Counted from the first letter of the stretch, positions 1 to 10,835 are shown. The stretch: DNA of 64,000 nt from Acheta domesticus (GCA_031308135.1 JAHLJT010000631.1:227440636-227504635); one strand, 5' to 3'. Numbers and translations: made by a program. Notes: a model not told the origin generated them from the letters alone.

Positions 1-1300
1 AACTGGGTCCTGGCAACGAAAAAGTACTGAATTTAGAAAAAATCCTGTAAAACGTGGTGTGGCCAGAATACATACATGATCCTTGATACCGAAAAATTCG
101 GCTGTCTGTCCGTCCGGCTCTGCCCGTCCGTCCGGCTGTCCATCCGGCTGTCTGACCGTCCGGCTGTCCAGCTGTCCGTCCGTCTGTCCGTCCGTCTGTC
201 CGTCCGTCTGTCCGTCCGTCTGTCCGGCTGTCTGTCCGGCTGTCTGTCCGGCTGTCCGTCCGGCTGTCCGTCCGGCTGTCCGTCCGGCTGTCCGTCCGGC
301 TGTCCGTCCGGCTGTCCGTCCGGCTGTCCGTCCGGCTGTCCGTCCGGCTGTCCGTCCGGCTGTCCGTCCGGCTGTCCGTCCGGCTGTCCGTCCGGCTGTC
401 CGTCCGGCTGTCCGTCCGGCTGTCCGTCCGGCTGTCCGTCCGGCTGTCCGTCCGGCTGTCCGTCCGGCTGTCCGTCCGGCTGTCCGTCCGGCTGTCCGTC
501 CGGCTGTCCGTCCGGCTGTCCGTCCGGCTGTCCGTCCGGCTGTCCGTCCGGCTGTCCGTCCGCCTGTCCGTCCGCCTGTCCGTCCGCCTGTCCGTCCGCC
601 TGTCCGTCCGCCTGTCCGTCCGCCTGTCCGTCCGCCTGTCCGTCCGCCTGTCCGTCCGGCTGTCCGTCCGCCTGTCCTCCGCCTGTCCGTCCGCCTGTCC
701 GCCCGGCTGTCCGTCCGGCTGTCCGTCCGGCTGTCCGTCCCTCGTCCGTCCGTCCGTCCGTCTTTCAGTCGATTTTCTCTAAAGTTGATATTCTTCAATA
801 TATTTGGCCGATGTCGTGACCCTGGAATTTCAAATCGATATTTGAATTTTAAGGGGTACTTTGCACGAATCCCCTGGAACATTTTTAAAATTTTCAACAA
901 AAAAAGGCCTCATCGTTTTTGATTAAATTTTGTTGTTGGATAGTGTAAAGTTTTAAGAGAATGGTGTAGGACACTTTATTAGTTGAAAACTGTGATTTTC
1001 GAAAATTGCGATTAAAATTTCGATTACATTTCGATTAAATGTTCTTGTTGGAGAGTCTGAAGAACGTTTAAGAAAATGATGCAGGTTTGATGTTGGTTGA
1101 AAAATCTGATTATTGAGGTTGGTTGAGAAATCTGTTTAAAAATCTGAAGATTTTTCAGTGTCTTCCTACAACCACAATCATAAAGATACAATTTTTTCTT
1201 AAGGAGAAATGTGTTCATCAAAAACAGATCATCAAATAAGGTCTTGTTGAATTTTCTGAAAATATTAGTATTTTTGTGTAATTTGACGACAAACATAAAT
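1..1300 (-). mobile_element. Dispersed repeat family R, copy 1 (partial, diverged)
   Basis: Read on the minus strand this matches the 3' part of the better copies at 18555-20213 and 24822-26412. It shares the end segment that reads ...cctTGATACCGAAAA at 80-100, the GACGGACA-type tract (here hugely expanded), then a GATTTTCT..AAATTGATATT-like block and a GGGGTACTTT..CCCC block near 850-880. The left end is cut by the window start. Similarity fades after about 1300, although 1230-1440 still resembles 54100-54240. No coding capacity is visible. The family assignment rests on shared blocks read by eye. Confidence 0.6.
100..765. repeat. 12-bp minisatellite (TGTCCGTCCGGC)n
   Basis: Roughly 50 units of a 12-bp repeat. 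About 252-561 is a run of essentially identical TGTCCGTCCGGC units; about 562-657 changes to the GCC variant (TGTCCGTCCGCC); both flanks decay into 4-bp GTCC/GTCT units. It lies where the other family R copies carry a short GACGGACA tract (reverse complement TGTCCGTC), so it looks like an expansion of that seed. The unit length is divisible by three, so every frame stays open across it. The resulting Cys-Pro-Ser-Gly or Ala-Val-Arg-Pro repeat proteins are not real. Confidence 0.95.
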
Positions 1301-2500
1301 CGCCCGCTCGCAATTTACTGCGCTTCGTGAACGTAAAATGAATGGTAATGCTACACAGTTAAATGCTACGTAAGTTTGAATTTGTATATTATTTCATATT
1401 TCATTTTTTATTATTTATTATATTTGTATTATTTCTTTTAAATTATGTCCTTCGTGTTAAATGTGAAAACGAATATATGATTTCGCTTTTCTTAATAATA
1501 TGTGGGAATGGAGAGTAATACATGCAAAACTGAGAAATTTTGAATATAAACATATTATTTTAATTATTATATTTTATATTCATTTTATTTCTTGTGGTAT
1601 CCATAATGACTATCAGCAAAATGTGTATGCAGAACATTACAATATGTATACATTACAATACCGTATTTGATAATTACCATTACATTTTTTAGATTTATTT
1701 GCATTTTTTACCAACGCTATCAGCATCGTATTATTTATAAACATTTAATTATTTTACTTTCTCGCACACTGCTTAGAAAGAATATAGTAAGATTAAAAAA
1801 CGCATCGGATAAGCTCATGAATACACTGCATACCTTATACAATGAATTCAATGCCTGAAATATATTTTCATTTAAAATTATGAATAAAATTCTATTGATT
1901 GAAAACTTTGACTTTTGCACCAAATGTTCTACAATTTCAAATGAGATTTACAAAAATTGATCACTGAGATGTGTTAATTCGGAGAGAAATTGTGGTAAAA
2001 ATAGTATTACATAACCATTTTCAAAGGCGAGAAAGTACGTGCTGTGGTTTCACCAATAAGTTTTTTATAATTGTTGCTCCTTAATCAACATAATTATTTA
2101 TATCACCAATATTAATGGACGCATCGCGTCTCTGTTCCCCGAGTTTCCTGAGTGCTTTTGGGAGTAATCCGCCATTAATATTCATTATTTATGTCTCGCC
2201 TCGTCAGAGAGTTGTCAACACTACCGCCAGACAGCGCCTCCGCTTACGCGCCTCTTACTACTGGCGCCCCTGCCACGCTACCCAGAGGCCAGAATGGAGA
2301 AGGCATTATGACAGGGGTAGTGTTTGGGACGCTTTGCAAAGGTTGGACTAGCCCGTGTGAAGCACGCAAACTTATTTTTTTTGTTATTTAAGGTCGCATC
2401 AACTAGCAGGTCATTAGCGACCACTATTGGTTTAACGTTATGGTACTAGTGTGAAACGATATGTAATGATAGGAGGTGGAAGGACGAACACAAACAACTA
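1300..2500. other. AT-rich intergenic stretch with a GC-rich patch
   Basis: No gene recognised. 1300-1960 is very AT-rich and has weak block similarity to 54100-54540. 2200-2360 is notably GC-richer (a cluster of GCGCC and CGCC motifs) and has short overlapping open frames with no recognisable protein. It might be part of a SINE or another repeat body adjoining the tRNA-like segment that follows. Confidence 0.4.
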
Positions 2501-2502
2501 TG

Positions 2503-2587
2503 CTCGAGGCGGGACTCGATCCCGCAACCCCTCCTTCCGCGATCACTAAAGCACTACTGGCTTATCGATCTCGGCCACTGGGCCGAC
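2503..2587 (-). ncRNA. tRNA-like SINE head (class II tRNA-like)
   Basis: On the minus strand there is an A-box-like TGGCCGAGATCGATAAGCC (2559-2577) and, about 40 nt downstream, a B box GGGATCGAGTCCC (2511-2523). The B box sits in a perfect 5-bp T stem (GCGGG/CCCGC) with a 7-nt loop. The spacing leaves room for a long variable arm as in Leu or Ser tRNAs. The acceptor ends do not pair, so this is a tRNA pseudogene or SINE head, not a working tRNA. Confidence 0.6.
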
Positions 2588-3436
2588 AAACTCGTTTGTG
2601 TTGGAACAAACTTCAACAAATTTCACATGAGATTGTCCGGAATCAAACCCGGACATCCTTCGTGAAAGGCAAGCGACTTCGTTCTGTGCCATGAGGTTCC
2701 TCTTTTGTTAAAAGTTTTCTTGTTCGTTAAAAAATTCGCTCATAATTTTATTCCGTGTGTCTTCGAACTTCTGCAGTGATATAGCAGGAAACCACAACCC
2801 ATAATTAGTCCACGGCTTCATTTCGCCACGTGATGATGAGCCACCACTGCATTACGTTGTGCCTCTCAGCATTCTTTGAAAGGGAAAACGAAACCGGTTT
2901 TCCGCCGTATGAGAACGAAAGTTAAAAACCTGCTCACAAATTACCCTGTGATTAGACACGAAGTCATAAAAAAAGGTCAATAGCCTGTATGAGAAAAGGA
3001 CGAAAAATGAAAAAGAAGTAAACTGGTTTCAGGAAATGAACATAATGTTTTTCAACATCTGAAGGTCAGTAACACAAGAACGTCATTTGTGAGTGAATAG
3101 TAGCTCTGGTAAGGAATCTAACAAGGTATCAGAATTTTTTATTACCGAGGCATGATTATAGCCGAAATGTACAATCCCTTCGAATATTACGTACCCTACG
3201 AAATATGAAATACTTTCAACGATCATAACAAAATAACATTAGAAAGGTTGCGTACATTACCTCTCTTGTTTTTTCCAGCGCAATGGAACAGGAAAATTAA
3301 AATCATCGAAAAAGAATAAACAATTAAACTCCTGGTTCTATAACAGCAAATAATTTCTCGTGTGGTTTGTTTCGGTTATGTGAAATCACTAGCATCAGAA
3401 ATTGAAAATGTGTTCAAACATGCAATAACCTGTCCG

Positions 3437-3505
3437 ACTGGAATTCGAACCCAAGACAGCGAATCCCCCTGAGGAACCGACTTACCCAGTGAACCACCGG
3501 CTCTT
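3437..3505 (-). ncRNA. tRNA-like SINE head
   Basis: The minus strand has an A box TGGTTCACTGGG and a B box GGGTTCGAATTCC (3439-3452) at tRNA spacing. No convincing acceptor stem is visible. It is best read as the promoter head of a tRNA-derived SINE, with a sequence different from the heads at 2503, 20356, 21587 and 45683, so probably another family. Confidence 0.5.
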
Positions 3506-3544
3506 TGCGTACAAACAGCGCTCCTGATGTATGAAATTGAAAGT

Positions 3545-4040
3545 TAAATGTTTGTAAACTTCGAAATTTCGGACTTTTTAATGAAAATCGAACCTATGCC
3601 ATATTTGTCAGAACACTTCGATTTATTAGAGCAAAAAATATTAAAGAAAACATTTAAAATCATTTTTGAGACAATCTGCTTCAAGCATTTAAAAAAATAA
3701 TTTCGCTCAAAATAACGCAAAAACTACTGATATTTTCAATATAATGTGCTTGACACTCCTTACACATCCAGTTCTGAAGAATAGAGTTCATTAAGAAAAC
3801 ATCTTAATCTTGAATTATGCTAAATGCGGAGACCAAAAATAGTACCTTTTTTAATTCGAAAAATCAAAGGTTTTAATCAAAATCGGTCATACATCACTCT
3901 TACAAACGTATTCTCAGACTATTCAAGCAAAAAATTAAAATAAAGGTTTCTAATCTGCGGCATAACGACAGCCAGGTCGACTACACAAAACATAAACTCT
4001 GTGAAAATCGTTAGATTTACACCGACAGATTTAGAAAAAC
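3545..4040 (+). mobile_element. Diverged fragment of family R
   Basis: It shares the block TGAAAATCG.ACCTATGCCAT (near 3580-3602) with the full copies (for example 19651-19672), and has similar AAA-rich blocks and a terminal CCGACAGA-like stretch near 4020. Heavily mutated and noncoding. Confidence 0.4.
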
Positions 4041-5014
4041 ATTTTTTTACATCAACGACAATGACAGTTTCATGTGATAAGCAATAGTAAAAGCTTTTCT
4101 CTTGTTGCTATGAAGTCGGAATGAATAAATTAATGACAAAGATAATGCGTCATATCGCCTAAGGTTTCTTTGACACACTTATGACGCCAAAATAAAAGGA
4201 AATCACCATTTTCAAAGATTCCAGAGAGTACTAGTGTTGCTACCTTCTGGAATGCTACCTTCTTCGAGATACAGAGATTTTGAAGGGAGGGTGGTCACAA
4301 AAATTAGGTCATTATGAATGTGATTCTAGACCGTACAATCTACGGAAAACTACATGAATTTTTATTTTAATGGGTTGTACTCATTCATGGCGCGAAATAT
4401 AGTGATTTATTATAGCAATCCTACAGAGAAAAAAAGCATGAGACTCATGCGCCCGAAGCGCATTATTTCGCTTAATGGCGGCTTTCGAAATCCATCCATT
4501 TTTAGCGCTTTTTTTAACTTTTACATTTTCTTAATTGAAATTATTATTTGTTACAATAATTTTCATGAAGGAGAAAAAAATTAGTATGAAATACGGGTTA
4601 TTTTTCCAAACTACAGAGTGGATTAAGTGCATGAACCAAAGATAAATACCGCTATCCTGCGCATTACATACTTCTGTCAAACAATTACGCATATTTTTCA
4701 CAACGAATTTAATTGCTCGTATAACCCTGAGATTTTACATATGAACCGGAGCCCGGAGATCACTTGTGAAACACAGAGCCTCCGGAGAGGTGGCTACCCT
4801 ACAGAGCACAGATATGGGACTGAGAAATAAGAAGAATATAGGACCGACTTAAGTATTACTCGTTCACTTTACATTTGCAGACGGCAGAATTAGGAACTAA
4901 TGTTGTTTTGAAAGTGAAGGCCCGAACGCACGACCGAGAATACACGAATGGCCCCGATGTCAATCAGCATCTGACCAATCAGCTGTCTCCGAAGGCAACA
5001 TAAGCGCTACGGAT
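4041..5014. other. Intergenic, nothing recognised
   Basis: AT-rich. The short open frames at 4354-4584 and 4627-4830 have low-complexity or unremarkable translations, with no recognisable domain and no splice context I can support. Confidence 0.4.
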
Positions 5015-5052
5015 CAACACCACCTAGATTTGATCTAATCTAGGTGATGTTG
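5015..5052. repeat. Short perfect-type hairpin
   Basis: 16-bp arms, CAACACCACCTAGATT at 5015-5030 and AATCTAGGTGATGTTG at 5037-5052, pair with one G:T-type mismatch around the 6-nt loop TGATCT. Function unknown. It could be the remnant of a foldback element or a structured RNA if transcribed. Confidence 0.8.
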
Positions 5053-6470
5053 TACGGATACAGCTGACGAATTATGCCTTTCTGACAGTGAGCTGGAGTC
5101 GCGCTCTTAAATGATTAAGATAATATACAATAAAATAGATCACACCACACACTATTCACAACATTCACGTACAATATTTTCATTTCTTCTTTGCACTCAT
5201 CTATTGCTTAATGGTTAATGTTCTTGCCCCACCGGGGTTCTTTGTACTGCTCACCGCCATCTATATCATATTAAACGGTCAGTATCAACTGCAGACGCGC
5301 GTTTCTCATTTAGTCGGCGGTGACCTCATGTAAACAGATCGCAGCGCTCCGTCTGCAAATGCAAAGTGAACGAGTAGTATTCTCTTTGGATTGCCCGAGT
5401 GAGATAAAGCAGCGAACACGTGGCAAGGACGGTCAAGCACAGAACGCTGTTTTTGCCGAGGCCTGTCTGTCGAGCATAAAACGTATAATGAATACATTTT
5501 CGTAAGAACATTATTTTTTTTTTAGATAAAAAATATCCAAATGACCAAGTGTGAACCTCCTCTTTCGGCAGTTATCTGTAGTTTTGAATTCATGATTCTC
5601 CGTTGCCTTGTAATTAGCGAGGCGTTACCATACGTCTACCTCTTCCAGATGAGAAATTCTCAGTCTTCTTGACCTTCACCGAATACCGCCCGAATAAATT
5701 TCACTGCACGCCGCGCACGCCCATTATCGTCGTGGACGTGCGGGCAGGGTCATTGTCAGAGTTTTCGGAACTTTTTTTTTTGTCATCTTTTGTCGTAGAA
5801 TTTTTGTTACATTGCCCTACAGGGTTACCAGATTGCGAAAATTGATAGCGTTCACATATCGGCACACGTTTGTTTTTTCAGCTCTCATTTCGCGAAAGGT
5901 GTGGGGTTGGATTATTTTGTCGACAGCACAAATATATCAAATTTGTAGGTCTTTTTCGATGCAAAATACCTTCTGACACACGGAAAGGGACTTTTCTGAT
6001 TATCGTATCTTGTCAACAACGCTCGTTGCTGTCATTTGTATTGAATTCAAGTAATGTTGGTAAAGGAGTAGGGAAAGGGATTCCCGGGCTCAAGAAAACG
6101 TGCGCGATAATACTTGAGGTTCAAAAAGTACATTTCAGGCCTTGTTAGGGAAGATCCTGGCATGTTACGTTTGATTTTTATGCACTTCCAATAATCATTA
6201 TATACTCTTTGTTTTCTATATTCTGAAGAAGCCTTCCGAACAATTTGTATTAGCAATTGTTTTTAATATTTCTTACATTTTGTGTGACTGTTGGGGGAAT
6301 TCAAAATAGGTTTTCAAATCTAAAAACTTTTCAAAATACTTTATTACTAGTTGAATGTGCCGTCGCCGACGCTGTAAACTGATTTAAAAGTATATTCATG
6401 ATTTGAAAATTTCTTTCACACTTCTTTTCTTTCATGCATAGCTTTGTTCAAATATGTTCTTAGAGTATGT
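5053..6470. other. Intergenic, nothing recognised
   Basis: Mixed AT-rich DNA with GC-richer patches at 5290-5470 and 5690-5750. The overlapping frames on both strands at 5306-5511 are mutually antisense and carry no recognisable domain. The segment near 5640-5690 loosely resembles 12020-12070 (shared GAGAAAT.CTC and CTTGACCTTCA), so both may belong to one old repeat. Confidence 0.35.
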
Positions 6471-6532
6471 ATTGGACTTACCAATGCATTACATTGGACT
6501 TACCAAAGAATGCTGCATTGGACTTACCAATG
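6471..6532. repeat. Three spaced copies of ATTGGACTTACCAA
   Basis: The 16-mer ATTGGACTTACCAATG or a one- to two-base variant occurs at 6471-6486, 6493-6508 and 6517-6532, with a period of 22-24 bp. It is a small imperfect tandem array in noncoding DNA. Confidence 0.8.
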
Positions 6533-7150
6533 AATCGTAGTTAATGTTAAACTCCCGTTCAAATATTCCGAACACTCAATGGCCTTGTATATTAATTCTA
6601 AACGGGATATGAACTAGTAATATTGCAATTTCAAAATTATAATCGCTGTAAAACAATACATACAGGTATATAAATGATGCGACAGCATAGCTAGTATATT
6701 GTTTACGTTTTGTTTTCTAATATGAACATAAATGATCACCTGTAAAACTGTTGTTATGCCTAATGCTAATATGAGATAGTTTTTCAATTAGTTCTGAAAA
6801 TTCCTTCGCAAAACCTTCTACAACTATATCTGCTTCCCCTGAGTTGCTCAACAGTTTTTTGTCCCCTATTTAAAGATTTTAAAACTCCACAAACTCAGTC
6901 TGATTTTTGTTCTGAAGGAGAAAATATATCTTAAGAATTACAACACATTCTGCCGGGCGATATTCATTTAATTTTTGCTCCTTTGTAACAAATCAGTGTT
7001 GCCATCCTCATGGAAGAAAATTATGGTGTTGTGGACTGAAAATAACCACGGAATAATGGGATTTAATCAACGCCACATGAATGCATCTATTTAGGTGCCG
7101 TTGGTTTAATTCCCGTCATACAAAGATCGCAGCGCTAAAACACGAAAAAA

Positions 7151-7205
7151 CACGTTTTGTGGCAACGAAAAAACACGTTTTGTGGCAACGAAAAAAACAC
7201 GTTTT
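7151..7205. repeat. 23-bp tandem repeat
   Basis: Two full units of CACGTTTTGTGGCAACGA plus an A run (7151-7173, 7174-7197) and a third partial unit, preceded by a partial unit at 7141. Noncoding. Confidence 0.8.
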
Positions 7206-7392
7206 TGTAAACGTATGGCCAGAAACGGAAAACAAATTATCAGTTCCCCATCAGGAGACCAAAACGCGTTCAATGACACCTCATATGTCTTGATTGGTGC
7301 ACGGGAATTGGTCTAGCCGTAAGAGACGGAACTGCATACACAGGCACGCTAGAGGAGTATTCGAATACTATATAGGGGTTTTTATTTCATAG

Positions 7393-7507
7393 TGTCACGC
7401 CCCGTACGCGGTCAGCGGGGCACGGTCGGTTCTCTCCACGCACTAGCCTTCTGCATCGGCATTTTATTTATGAAAATAATTCGCAGAAGAACTAGCGTAC
7501 CGCTACA
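7393..7507 (-). repeat. 3' LTR of the gypsy element
   Basis: 115 bp, identical by eye to 10836-10950. In element sense it runs TGTAGCGG...GCGTGACA. It is very short for a Ty3/gypsy LTR. Confidence 0.95.
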
Positions 7508-7511
7508 TTGG

Positions 7512-7522
7512 CCCTCCCCTCC
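7512..7522 (-). other. Polypurine tract
   Basis: On the minus strand GGAGGGGAGGG lies a few bases upstream of the 3' LTR, the expected place and composition for the plus-strand primer of an LTR element. Confidence 0.8.
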
Positions 7523-7691
7523 GAATAGAGAAAAAAAATTAGAGTTGAAAATCTAAATTTCGGAAATGAGAATGTTTTTTTTCTCGTCATAACAAAAATT
7601 TCTGAAATAATATGACGATGCTTAGTGCGAGAATCATGTACAGTAAATAATATAATTGCAATTAAAAATAAACTAACATAAGATCTTAGTT

Positions 7692-9171
7692 TTAATTAAA
7701 TCTACTGGATTTAATAACAAAAAAAATGTCAACTGTTCCGTGAGCCCAAGGTACCATGAATTGTGTGCAGAGGTTGTCAGTCCGTAACAATGCAACTTTT
7801 TTTTTTTTTTTTTTTAATGAAATCTCTGACGTACAAAATTGAGATTTGTTCAGATTTAACATCATGCGATTTTCTGAAAGGCATTCCAATAGCTGTTCCA
7901 GGTGATCGAGATGTTCCTGGAAGTTTTGTGAGGAAATTACGATGTCGTCAATGTATGGCGTGACGAATCGTCTAATTTTGTCACCTAGCTTCTGGTCGAG
8001 ACAACGAATAAAAGCCGCACCGCTGTTCCTTAAGCCGAAAGGCATTCGTTTCCAAACGTATGTCAAGCCGTTATACAAAAATCCCGTGAATTTCCTGTCG
8101 TCGGGGTGAATGGAAATTTGCCAATAGGAGCTCGAAAAATCTAAGGCTGAAAAAATCTTAGTTTCATTAAATTTTCAGAGAATTTCGTCGAGGTTTTGAG
8201 GTGCCTCGTTTTCCGGGACTGTGACTTCGTTAATTCGTCGTGCATCTAGACAAATTCTTACTTTTCCATCTTTTTTTTTTCACTACCACAATTGGATTTA
8301 AGTAGGCCGTGACTGACCTCTCAATGATACCCTCGTAAATCATGGTCTTGATTGTTTCATCGACTTCCCCCCTCATGGACTGCGGAATAGGGTAATTCTT
8401 TACTTTAAAAGGTGAGTCGTCGGTGACCTGAATCCGAAAACTAAAGTCTTTTATGAGATGCACGGGACGATCGAAAACATTTCTATACTTGTAGAGCAAT
8501 TTCTGCAGCTGATGGCGCTCGTGGTCATTTAGTAAATCATTTCCTAGTGAACATTTGTCTATGACTTCACGCACGTCATCTCCCGAATCCCCAAACCCGC
8601 ATGAAATGCTAATATCTGGTCTGTCCTCGTCATCCTGAATCTCAATTTCCCTACCCTCACCGAAACTCACAATATTTCTAGAAAAATCCACTATCCCGTT
8701 ATTTTCCCGTAAGAAATCTACCCCTAAAATGGCGTCGTAGCTTAAATCTTCAATAACCAAACATGGCACGTCGAATGAAACTTCCCGAAAATTAAGTGAA
8801 ATTAAGGCTTGCATGAAAATCGGCTTGCTTTTTTTGTTTCCGATTCCTACGACGAAGCATTTACCCGTGGGCAAAGTCGGTACTGGAACGCGTTCACTAA
8901 TCAATTGTGAGTACAATTTTTTTGAAATCGCACTAATTTCGCTGCCGGTATCCACTAAAGCGTGTCCATTAAATTTTCCTATAAGGAACTCGACTACTGG
9001 ACATTTTCGTGCTAGTTCTTTTACGTGCTCATTCGCATCGTCGTTCAGATCATGAAAGGCGTAGTTTACTGACACTACCTTGAAAATCGGTACCTCTGAC
9101 AAAATTCGTTCGGAACCCCGGTACCTTGAAGGCTCGAACGGTTCTAATTTAACGGGCCCTGCCTCGTAGGA
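7692..9171 (-). pseudogene. pol: gypsy pol: protease plus broken, truncated reverse transcriptase
   Basis: The frame is open from 9171 and overlaps the end of gag (9144-9171) in the -1 frame, so expression by -1 frameshifting is likely. The aspartic protease has the catalytic DTG (in HALVDTGSEISA, near 8940-8980) and a downstream ILG. The RT start (linker and first fingers) is readable to about 8280. A 10-T run at 8271-8280 (10 A in sense) breaks the frame inside the conserved KKKDGK region, and an in-frame TGA sits at 8175-8177. The palm continues with the MPFGL and catalytic YIDD motifs in the 7692-8078 frame. Coding similarity ends at a 19-A run (sense; 7797-7815), where the rest of pol is deleted. 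Not functional. Confidence 0.9.
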
Positions 9172-10556
9172 TCATGGTGGCCGTTTCTATCACTAACATT
9201 CCCACTTCGATTCTCATTAGAATCTTGTGGTGGGCGCCGTTCATTCGCACCGTTCCCTTGGTTTCGCTCCCAATTCTCTTCGTAAGAATTCGCCCGAGTT
9301 CTATCGAATTGAGCAAGCAGCTCCTGAAAGCGGTCGAGGTCTTCACATCCTACGCTATTGATAAGATTCTGCACATAGGTAGGGTAATGCGCAGTTAAAA
9401 GCCAGATAACCTTTTTGTCACCTATCATGGGGTCACACAGTTTGATAGCGGAGATTTTCTCCATGGCGTAATCGAGGTAAGACTGGTCGCGTCTTTTGTC
9501 CCACCTGTTTTCCAAAATCTTTCTCTCAAATTCATAGCGTGTCTGTTCATTCCAATAACGCGCAAGAAATTTAGTGCGAAACTCTTCGTACGTTTGCGGG
9601 AATGGCGCAAGTGCAGTGAGCCAATAGGCGGCATTTCCACGCAGAAGTTCCTGCATAAACTTAGGCTTTAATTTAGGCGGTACTGCCTTCGTTAAATCCA
9701 TGTAGTTCTCTGCGCGGTCGAGAAAAACCTTTGGATTTTCGTCCGACTTTCCCCAGAAACACAGATTTTGTGGAGGAGCCCACGAGAATCTAAGGCCCGA
9801 TCCGCCCGATGAATTTGAAATAGGACTGTTCTCTTTCTCCTTCTCGATTTCCTCTCTCACTAATTTCATTACATTTTTATCTATTTCTCTCTTTAATCTT
9901 TCTTCCCTGTCTCTGATATTTTCTCCCTCAATAGCCCCTAACTTCTCAAATTTGTTATGAATCTGACTCACTTCCGTGCTAAGTTTAGTTTCTATTTTAG
10001 TGAATTTGCCGTTCATTTCTGTCTTAACCTCGGCAATATTCCCGGCAACTGACTCGCAGCACGCTTCTACCTTCCTATCACATGCCTGGAGCTTCTGGCT
10101 AATTTCCGATTCAATTTTTGTAATATTCTCTCTTACCTCAGCCCTTGAACTTTCTAATTCTTGGCCTAAGTTTTCCACGCTAGTTTCAATTTTCCCGCAT
10201 CTACTCTCTAGCTGGTTCTGCAAAGTTACTATTTTATGGTCAAATTTTGCCTCCAATTTTTCTAATTTCGCAGCCTGGTCAACTAAACAACTGTCCAGCC
10301 GGTCAAATCTTTCCGCTTGTTTTCCGCTACTTTCTGAAATTTGATTCATTAATTCTAACTTTAAATTTCTACTACTTTCCGCATGTTTTTCGCTGCTTTC
10401 TGAAATTTGGTTCATTACTTCTAACTTTAAGCTTTCGCTACTCTCCGAAATTTGCTTCGTGAGAACTCGCATAAGCTCACTTAGGGTGATTTCAGGCGCG
10501 GGTTGTTCCCCTGAACTGCTCTCTCCCGCCACATCGACGCCTGATTCGTCCAGCAT
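9144..10556 (-). CDS. gag: gypsy Gag protein
   Basis: Structural Gag of the retrotransposon, intact. The likely start is the ATG at 10554-10556 (sequence MLDESGVDVAGE), giving 470 aa. The frame is open further upstream, with another ATG at 10697 that would add a hydrophobic segment; I prefer the shorter form. About residues 25-235 are a long coiled coil with internal repeats of the type NQISESS. Then comes a retrotransposon Gag (capsid-like) domain from about 270 to 400, with FLDRAENYMD, YWLTALAPFPQTYEEF and FLARYWNEQTRYEFE. The tail is polar and Asn/Arg-rich and has no CCHC zinc knuckle. The stop at 9144-9146 overlaps pol. Confidence 0.9.
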   Translation of the reverse strand: MLDESGVDVAGESSSGEQPAPEITLSELMRVLTKQISESSESLKLEVMNQISESSEKHAESSRNLKLELMNQISESSGKQAERFDRLDSCLVDQAAKLEKLEAKFDHKIVTLQNQLESRCGKIETSVENLGQELESSRAEVRENITKIESEISQKLQACDRKVEACCESVAGNIAEVKTEMNGKFTKIETKLSTEVSQIHNKFEKLGAIEGENIRDREERLKREIDKNVMKLVREEIEKEKENSPISNSSGGSGLRFSWAPPQNLCFWGKSDENPKVFLDRAENYMDLTKAVPPKLKPKFMQELLRGNAAYWLTALAPFPQTYEEFRTKFLARYWNEQTRYEFERKILENRWDKRRDQSYLDYAMEKISAIKLCDPMIGDKKVIWLLTAHYPTYVQNLINSVGCEDLDRFQELLAQFDRTRANSYEENWERNQGNGANERRPPQDSNENRSGNVSDRNGHHDPTRQGPLN

Positions 10557-10810
10557 TTTGACTGTTTTGCGTGAAACGCGCACACGGTAGTCACAACACA
10601 CAAAGCACAAAACAATAACACTCACATACAAAATACAATAAAAAATAACATCATTACCAGACCACAAATTGTTCGTTTCGTAGCAGCGTCCTTCCATCCA
10701 TTTAAAATACGACAATAGAACAATTTAAATTTTATGCATATATGATCAAGACGGCATTGAGAAAAAAAATTGATTTTAGGGCGTTTTACTGGGGTATCAA
10801 CGATACTATC

Positions 10811-10834
10811 GAGCCCCACCGTTGGCATGCGCCA
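10811..10834 (-). other. Primer binding site, tRNA-Lys-like
   Basis: It begins one base after the 5' LTR. The plus strand reads GAGCCCCACCGTTGGCATGCGCCA, which resembles the 3' end of animal tRNA-Lys including the terminal CCA, with small insertions (an extra C and an extra AT). The minus strand TGGCGC... is therefore a plausible tRNA-Lys primer site that has drifted. The tRNA identity is recalled, not searched. Confidence 0.6.
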
Positions 10835-10835
10835 T

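Noticed and set aside
76..922. Two long open frames (247 and 279 codons) of Cys-Pro-Ser-Gly and Ala-Val-Arg-Pro repeats
   Set aside because: They are the 12-bp minisatellite read in different frames; unit length divisible by three keeps all frames open. No start context, domain or non-repeat coding sequence.
7303..7370. Possible tRNA-like head next to the gypsy element (TGGTCTAGCCGTAAGAG and GTATTCGAATAC)
   Set aside because: The boxes are poor and spacing and stems do not support a tRNA fold.
9976..10344. 122-codon plus-strand frame
   Set aside because: Shadow of the gypsy gag coiled coil on the opposite strand.
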